From Bacteroidota bacterium (GTDB lineage: Bacteria > Bacteroidota > Ignavibacteria > Ignavibacteriales > Ignavibacteriaceae), in contig JAJRSV010000290.1 of NCBI GenBank assembly GCA_024278655.1, positions 1-5,353 on the forward strand: a stretch of 5,353 nucleotides of DNA, read 5' to 3'. How positions within the stretch are numbered: position 1 is the stretch's first letter; every line of letters begins with the position of its first letter. The notes below the pieces were generated by a model. The model was not told where the DNA came from. It made no database searches and saw only the letters and a program-made list of their open reading frames with translations. A program made the translations under genes and the position numbers. Of this stretch, positions 1 through 3,614 are shown one piece after another.

Positions 1-43
1 AGAATAGAAGTAAGGTTAAACAAAGGAAGTATAGATATTTCAT
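1..43 (-). CDS. Start of a secreted or membrane protein (5' fragment, runs off left edge)
   Basis: An ATG at 43-41 on the minus strand opens a frame that stays open to the window edge and reads MKYLYFLCLTLLLF. A lysine at position 2 followed by a run of leucine, phenylalanine and other hydrophobic residues is the classic start of a Sec signal peptide or an N-terminal membrane anchor. A good Shine-Dalgarno site (GAGGG, 53-49) lies five bases upstream of the ATG. A sigma70-like promoter lies further upstream at 85-113, and a leftward terminator (133-160) separates the gene from the preceding minus-strand unit. No function can be given from 14 codons. In a T9SS-bearing genome an exported protein is unsurprising. 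A chance ORF is possible, but the combination of promoter, SD site and hydrophobic N-terminus argues for a real gene. Confidence 0.62.
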   Translation of the reverse strand, partial: MKYLYFLCLTLLLF

Positions 44-48
44 AATTT

Positions 49-53
49 CCCTC
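49..53 (-). promoter_or_regulatory. Ribosome binding site for the left-edge gene
   Basis: GAGGG read on the minus strand, five bases before the ATG at 43-41. It supports this start over any alternative. The site lies inside a small 7-bp inverted repeat (45-51 with 54-60), so in RNA the Shine-Dalgarno bases could pair in a short hairpin. Whether that affects translation is unknown. Confidence 0.55.
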
Positions 54-84
54 GGGAAATATCCAAATAAATAATTTTGATAAT

Positions 85-113
85 AATCTATGAAATAATA
101 ACAGGTGAGTCAA
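85..113 (-). promoter_or_regulatory. Sigma70-like promoter for the left-edge gene
   Basis: On the minus strand, TTGACT (113-108; 5 of 6 matches to the -35 consensus) is followed by a 17-base spacer and TAGATT (90-85; 4 of 6 matches to the -10 consensus). Transcription would start near 78, giving a leader of about 35 bases before the ATG at 43. The spacing is ideal. However, the region is A/T-rich and FCB-group bacteria often use a different promoter consensus, so this is a candidate only. Confidence 0.4.
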
Positions 114-132
114 GAAAAAAACGTTTAGCAGG

Positions 133-160
133 AAAAAAAACCGGTTAAAAAATAACCGGT
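133..160 (-). terminator. Rho-independent terminator reading leftwards
   Basis: Bases 140-147 (ACCGGTTA) and 153-160 (TAACCGGT) form a perfect 8-bp stem around a five-base A loop. Read on the minus strand, the stem is followed directly by eight T residues (140-133). This is a textbook intrinsic terminator for transcripts coming from the right, that is, for whatever transcribes the T9SS remnant at 222-467. It also insulates the gene that starts at 43. Confidence 0.8.
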
Positions 161-168
161 GTAGTCAA

Positions 169-214
169 GTGCCAGTCACCTTTGCGGATAAAACCGGGTT
201 AAGGTGACTGGCAC
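169..214. repeat. Perfect 14-bp inverted repeat (REP-like palindrome)
   Basis: GTGCCAGTCACCTT (169-182) and its exact reverse complement AAGGTGACTGGCAC (201-214) flank an 18-base loop. It lies seven bases beyond the stop codon of the T9SS remnant and nine bases before the terminator hairpin, and no T-run follows it on either strand. A long perfect stem without a T-tail, placed just after a gene end, is typical of dispersed palindromic (REP-like) elements rather than of terminators. Copy number in the genome cannot be judged from one window. The loop and right flank also carry a short direct repeat, ACCGGGT, at 193-199 and 213-219. Confidence 0.75.
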
Positions 215-221
215 CGGGTAC

Positions 222-467
222 TTACTTAAGCAGCAACATCTTTCTTACCTGAGAAAATGAATCTGCCTGAAGTTTATAAAAATATATTCCACTCGGCAGA
301 CCTTCGGCATTAAACTCTGCTTCGTACTCTCCCGCAGGTAGTTCTTTATTAACAAGTGGCGCTACTTCGTTACCTAAAACATCGTAAACTTTTAAGGTAA
401 TTAAACCACCCCTTCCGTCCCCTCTTCCTAAGAAATCCCTTCGGGACAGGGAGGAGAGACTTTGCAA
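222..467 (-). pseudogene. Orphan T9SS type A C-terminal sorting domain (3' remnant of a secreted protein)
   Basis: From about residue 23 to 81 the product is a near-complete second half of a T9SS type A sorting domain: ITLKVYDVLGNEV, then LPAGEYEAEFNAEGLPSGIY, then a basic, leucine-rich end (VRKMLLLK). Such domains sit at the C-terminus of large exported proteins and direct them through the type IX secretion system to the cell surface. Here the cargo, the signal peptide and the usual upstream part of the domain (the YPNPFNPSTTI-type segment) are all missing. The frame has no ATG, the only plausible start is TTG at 467-465, and an in-frame stop lies at 515-513. Residues 3-21 (405-461) are an arginine/glycine/serine-rich stretch encoded by a GC-rich palindromic segment, not normal domain sequence. 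I infer a decayed 3' end whose upstream part was lost by rearrangement next to the ROK gene. A genuine 81-residue protein is unlikely because nothing would export it. Confidence 0.7.
405..461. repeat. GC-rich palindromic insert fused in frame to the T9SS remnant
   Basis: This stretch is markedly richer in G and C than its A/T-rich surroundings and is strongly strand-skewed (C-rich on plus). It contains the compact hairpin TCCC-TTC-GGGA (438-448) and the matching blocks GTCCC (418-422) and GGGAC (443-447). It encodes the low-complexity residues before the recognisable sorting-domain sequence, at the place where the N-terminal half of the domain should be. It looks like a small dispersed palindromic element inserted into the coding sequence. 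The exact borders are uncertain. Confidence 0.45.
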
Positions 468-491
468 TAGAAAACATTTCTTTATACCTTG
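461..491 (+). promoter_or_regulatory. Candidate Bacteroidota-type promoter for the ROK kinase
   Basis: TTTG (461-464), a 20-base spacer, then TACCTTG (485-491). This resembles the TTTG / TAnnTTTG promoter consensus known from Bacteroides, with one T missing in the -7 box. It would give a leader of about 35 bases before the TTG start at 534. The only other match is a poorer sigma70-type one with a 15-base spacer. The evidence is weak because the motifs are short and the region is A/T-rich. Confidence 0.25.
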
Positions 492-524
492 ATGAATTAT
501 TTTTAATAATAATCAATTTTTCCC

Positions 525-530
525 GGAGGA
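525..530 (+). promoter_or_regulatory. Strong Shine-Dalgarno site that sets the ROK kinase TTG start
   Basis: GGAGGA ends three bases before the TTG at 534-536. The spacing is slightly short, but no other start in the frame fits. The next upstream in-frame stop is at 510-512, no ATG or GTG lies between, and the first internal ATG (codon 11) would cut into the phosphate-binding loop. The site therefore decides the start. Confidence 0.7.
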
Positions 531-533
531 ACC

Positions 534-1508
534 TTGGTAAAAGATTCAATTGTAAGTGTAGATATGGGTGGAACAAAAGTTTTGGCTTCGGTTGTTAACA
601 GTAAACAGGGAATTATTACCCGTGTTAAAAAGCCCACCGATCCTAAATCATCAGAAGCAAAATATATTAGTCAGCTCGCAAATGTTGTAAAGGATGTGAT
701 TGATAAAGCCGGAATTAATGAAAAACAAATAAAAGGCGTATGCCTCGGCGTTCCCGGTTCGGTTAATCCTGTTACCGGTGTTATAAGTCTTGCACCGAAT
801 TTGGGATTGAAAAATTTTCATATAAAAGAGCGGCTTCAGGAAAAGCTTTCAATTCCGGTGCTTGTTGAAAACGATGTGAATCTCGGTGCTATCGGAATTA
901 AAAATTTTGGAGTCGGCAAAAACTCAAAAAATCTATTAGCTGTTTTTGTTGGAACCGGAATAGGCGGCGGATTAATTATTAACGAAAAAATTTACCGCGG
1001 CTCGAATTTCGTTGCCGGAGAAATCGGGCATATTCTGGTTGATGCAAACGGTCCGGTTTGCGGATGCGGAAACAAAGGATGCTTTGAAGCAATTGCGAGC
1101 AGGACTGCGATAGTTAATAAAATAATTGCTGATATTAAATCGGGTAAAAGTAGTGTGCTTGCAGACAAAGTAAAAGCAGGCGAAAGAATAAAAAGCAAAG
1201 CTTTAGCCAAAGCTGTTGCTGCCGGAGACAAAGTTGTGATTAAAAGAATTTCGGAAGGATGTGAAGTTATCGGTGGTGTGCTGGCATCGCTTGCAAACTT
1301 TATGAATTTCGATATGATTGTTTTAGGCGGCGGGATGATTGAAGCACTTGATAAGTTTATGCTGCCGAAAATAAAAGACGCATTTAATAATCATGTTTTA
1401 AAAGCATCTGCAAAGGGATTGAAAATTCTTCCTTCGAAGTTGGGTGATGATGCTGCAATCTGGGGCGGTATCGGTTTGGCGAAAGAGTTTTTGGATGTGA
1501 AAGTTTAA
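534..1508 (+). CDS. ROK-family sugar kinase (glucokinase-like)
   Basis: A complete 324-residue kinase of the ROK family, the usual length for glucokinases of this class. It should transfer phosphate from ATP to the 6-hydroxyl of glucose or a related hexose in the cytoplasm, feeding glycolysis or amino-sugar metabolism. Visible motifs in order: phosphate loop D10-MGGTK; VPGSV at 73-77; catalytic END motif at 112-114 with D114 as the likely base; the phosphate-2 loop GTGIGGG at 140-146; the ROK signature with E163 and H166 of GEIGH; the zinc cluster H166, C176, C178, C183 (CGCGNKGC) ending in sugar-contacting E185; and the nucleotide-contacting VLGGGM at 263-268. All expected catalytic residues are present. 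There is no N-terminal helix-turn-helix, so it is an enzyme and not a NagC/XylR-type repressor. It starts at TTG behind GGAGGA. It stands alone on the plus strand, so no operon partner reveals its substrate; N-acetylglucosamine, mannose or fructose remain possible. Confidence 0.93.
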   Translation: MVKDSIVSVDMGGTKVLASVVNSKQGIITRVKKPTDPKSSEAKYISQLANVVKDVIDKAGINEKQIKGVCLGVPGSVNPVTGVISLAPNLGLKNFHIKERLQEKLSIPVLVENDVNLGAIGIKNFGVGKNSKNLLAVFVGTGIGGGLIINEKIYRGSNFVAGEIGHILVDANGPVCGCGNKGCFEAIASRTAIVNKIIADIKSGKSSVLADKVKAGERIKSKALAKAVAAGDKVVIKRISEGCEVIGGVLASLANFMNFDMIVLGGGMIEALDKFMLPKIKDAFNNHVLKASAKGLKILPSKLGDDAAIWGGIGLAKEFLDVKV

Positions 1509-1548
1509 TTGTTTGGATGGTGATTGTAGCGGGAAATTATCAGCCACT

Positions 1549-1572
1549 AACCTGCCTGACGGCAGTCAGGTT
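1549..1572. repeat. Imperfect palindrome in the convergent gap
   Basis: AACCTG (1549-1554) pairs with CAGGTT (1567-1572). After one mismatch, CTG (1556-1558) pairs with CAG (1563-1565) around a four-base tip. It is GC-rich and set in an A/T-rich gap between two converging genes, with no T-run on either side, so it is a poor intrinsic terminator. It resembles a dispersed palindromic repeat abutting the longer repeat at 1574-1617. Confidence 0.5.
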
Positions 1573-1573
1573 G

Positions 1574-1617
1574 CACGAATTTCCACGAATAATTAGTGTT
1601 AATTAGTGAAATTCGTG
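1574..1617. repeat. Two-level inverted repeat between convergent genes
   Basis: An outer perfect 10-bp stem pairs CACGAATTTC (1574-1583) with GAAATTCGTG (1608-1617). Inside it, AATTA (1591-1595) pairs with TAATT (1600-1604) around a GTGT loop. The same stretch also holds short direct repeats: CACGAAT at 1574-1580 and 1584-1590, and AATTAGTG at 1591-1598 and 1601-1608. The whole reads as degenerate roughly 10-base units. It starts 66 bases after the ROK stop and ends 14 bases before the ABC-F stop. A long stem here could slow transcription from either side, but neither strand has a proper T-tail. Confidence 0.65.
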
Positions 1618-1630
1618 GCTCATAAAGTTT

Positions 1631-3577
1631 TTATTTTAATTGGGATTCGATTTCAACCAACTCTTCATTCAGCTTTTCCCACTCCCGCAAGTTTTCGGCA
1701 AGCTCTTCTTTTATGGTGCCGAATTCTTTATTCAGCTCTAATGCTTTTTGAGCGTCGTTGTATGTTTCCGGTTGGGCAAGAGCATATTCGAGTTCTTTTT
1801 CTTTCTTCTCGAGCTTTTCGATCTTCTCCTCTAACTTTTTAATTTTTTCGATAATGTCTTTGGTCGCTTTGTACCTTGCCTGGCGTTTTTCCGCTTCTAT
1901 TCTCTTCAATTCTTTTTTCGATGCTGTTGCACTACTTGCTTTTTCAGCGGTAGCTTCTTTTTCTTCTTCAATTAATTGTTTTCTTTTATAAAGATAATAA
2001 TCGATACCGCCTTCAAAGTTTTTAACGCTGCCTTTTCTAATCTCAACCACTTTATTTACAATCGGTTTAAGAAAATCCACATCGTGCGAAACAAGAACCA
2101 GAGAGCCGTTGAAGTTTATCAATGCCTGCTGCAGCACTTTTTTAGATGAGATGTCGAGATGGTTTGTCGGCTCATCGAGTATGATGAAATTTGCTTTGGT
2201 TAATAAAATTTTTGCCAAAGCCACACGACTTTTTTCTCCGCCCGATAGTACACCAACTTTCTTAAAAACATCATCGCCGTTAAAAAGAAATGCCCCAAGT
2301 AAAGTGCGGAGTTCGCCCGGAGTTTTACCTTCTGCCGCTTCAGCAACCGTGTCAAGAATATCCTTATCGGGATCAAGATCATCCGCAACATCCTGTGCGT
2401 AGAATGAAATGACGGTGTTATGTCCCAAAACCCTTTCGCCTGTATCGAAGTCAATCTTTCCGGCAATAATTTTTGCAAGCGTTGTTTTGCCTGCACCGTT
2501 CGGACCGACGAAAGCAATTTTGTCTCCCCGGTTAACCGTAAAATCAAGCCCGTTAAAAATTACGTTTGTGCCGTACGACTTTTTAACCGCTTTTAATTCA
2601 AGGTTCAGTTTTCCGCTTTTAGGAGGTTCGGGAAAGCAGATATTAATTTTGCTTTCGCTTTCCGGCAGTTCTACAAGCTCCATCTTTTCCAATTGTTTTA
2701 TTCTACTTTGAACCTGCCGGGCTTTTGTGTTCTTGTATCTAAACCGCTCGATAAACCTTTTAGTATCTTTTATCTTTTTCTGCTGAAGCTCGTAACTGTG
2801 GATTAACTGTTCGTCCCGTTCCTCTTTAAATTTAAGATAAGCAATATAATTTCCATTGAACACGGAAAAGTTTCGGTTAAAAATCTCGTAGGTTTTGTTT
2901 GTTATTTCGGTTACAAAGTGTTTATCGTGCGAGACTACTATTAATGCCCCCTTATAATTTTTAAGAAAATTAATAAGCCACTCAAGCGAATCGAGGTCGA
3001 GATGGTTTGTCGGTTCATCAAGCAGCAAAATATCGTTCTGCGAAATCAGAAGCTTTGCAAGCGCAATTCTCATTTGCCATCCGCCCGAAAATTCATCGGT
3101 TAGCCGGTTAAAATCATTTTCCTCAAAACCCAGTCCGTGTAAAATCTTTTTTACATTTGCCGAAGCACTGTATGAGTCCAATTCTTCAAGACGCAAATGA
3201 ACATCGCCCAACTGGTTTACCAAATCTTTCTGTTCCTCTTCGCTAATCGATTCATCGGAAAGGGCTTTGGTAAGTTCAGCTTCTTTTTCTTTTAAAAGAG
3301 TAATATCGGAAAGAGCAGTCGATGCCTCATCGAGCAGAGTATTGCCTTTGTACGTAACGTTTTCCTGCGGGAGGTAACCGATGGAAACATTTTTTTGCTT
3401 TACTACATTTCCGGTTTCCGGCGGGAGCTCTCCGTTGATTATTTTTAACAGAGATGATTTGCCACTTCCGTTTGCACCTACCACTGCGGCTTTGTCGCCC
3501 GAATTAATTTTTAAGTTTACGTTTTCAAATAAATACTCTCCGCCGAATTGCAGAGAGATGCCAATCAGATCTATCAT
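1631..3577 (-). CDS. ABC-F family ATPase (ribosome-associated, YdiF/Uup-like)
   Basis: A complete 648-residue soluble ABC-F protein: two ATP-binding domains in one chain and no membrane segments, so it is not a transporter. Family members bind the ribosomal E site and use ATP to rescue stalled translation, and some protect against antibiotics. Domain 1 has Walker A GANGSGKS (34-41), Q-loop Q71, signature FSGGWQ (163-168), Walker B with LLLDEPTNHLD (184-194, catalytic E188) and SHD (216-218). The linker at about 230-320 holds the conserved basic FRYKNTKARQVQSR stretch (279-292) that approaches P-site tRNA. Domain 2 has GPNGAGKTT (358-366), LSGGEKSR (444-451), IILDEPTNHLD (465-475, E469) and SHD (497-499). 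Residues from about 530 to the end are a Lys/Glu-rich coiled-coil extension as in Uup, YheS and YdiF. All catalytic residues are intact. No Shine-Dalgarno site precedes the ATG; the A/T-rich leader is typical of Bacteroidota-like genes. The upstream propeller gene ends 37 bases away on the same strand. A housekeeping role is more likely than resistance because the C-terminal extension is retained and the linker is of ordinary size. Confidence 0.93.
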   Translation of the reverse strand: MIDLIGISLQFGGEYLFENVNLKINSGDKAAVVGANGSGKSSLLKIINGELPPETGNVVKQKNVSIGYLPQENVTYKGNTLLDEASTALSDITLLKEKEAELTKALSDESISEEEQKDLVNQLGDVHLRLEELDSYSASANVKKILHGLGFEENDFNRLTDEFSGGWQMRIALAKLLISQNDILLLDEPTNHLDLDSLEWLINFLKNYKGALIVVSHDKHFVTEITNKTYEIFNRNFSVFNGNYIAYLKFKEERDEQLIHSYELQQKKIKDTKRFIERFRYKNTKARQVQSRIKQLEKMELVELPESESKINICFPEPPKSGKLNLELKAVKKSYGTNVIFNGLDFTVNRGDKIAFVGPNGAGKTTLAKIIAGKIDFDTGERVLGHNTVISFYAQDVADDLDPDKDILDTVAEAAEGKTPGELRTLLGAFLFNGDDVFKKVGVLSGGEKSRVALAKILLTKANFIILDEPTNHLDISSKKVLQQALINFNGSLVLVSHDVDFLKPIVNKVVEIRKGSVKNFEGGIDYYLYKRKQLIEEEKEATAEKASSATASKKELKRIEAEKRQARYKATKDIIEKIKKLEEKIEKLEKKEKELEYALAQPETYNDAQKALELNKEFGTIKEELAENLREWEKLNEELVEIESQLK

Positions 3578-3614
3578 GGAATTGAATTTTTAATTTTGAA
3601 GTGGAAAAGTAAAT

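Noticed and set aside
34..63. Terminator for a plus-strand gene ending at the left edge (frame RIEVRLNKGSIDIS then stop at 43-45)
   Set aside because: The hairpin at 45-60 has no following T-run on the plus strand, and the same bases make a much better gene start on the minus strand (promoter, SD site, signal peptide).
370..576. Minus-strand ORF of 68 codons overlapping the start of the ROK gene and the T9SS remnant
   Set aside because: It starts inside the antisense of the kinase start, shares no recognisable motif, and reads the sorting-domain region in the wrong frame. A frameshifted upstream half of the sorting domain was looked for in it and not found.
992..1231. Antisense ORF within the ROK kinase
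   Set aside because: It is a mirror of the conserved kinase region; the plus frame has every catalytic motif, so this is a shadow.
1574..1617. Intrinsic bidirectional terminator
   Set aside because: The stem is long but A/T-rich with internal loops, and no T-run follows on either strand, so it is listed as a repeat. Weak termination cannot be excluded.
1606..1991. Two plus-strand ORFs opposite the ABC-F C-terminal coiled coil
   Set aside because: They are antisense to Lys/Glu-rich codons, which yields Ser/Phe/Leu-rich strings that mimic membrane segments. The ABC-F frame is intact.
2109..2711. ORFs on both strands overlapping the second ABC-F ATPase domain (2109-2402 +, 2200-2547 -, 2409-2711 +)
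   Set aside because: All lie inside the continuous ABC-F frame with intact Walker and signature motifs, and none has a recognisable domain.
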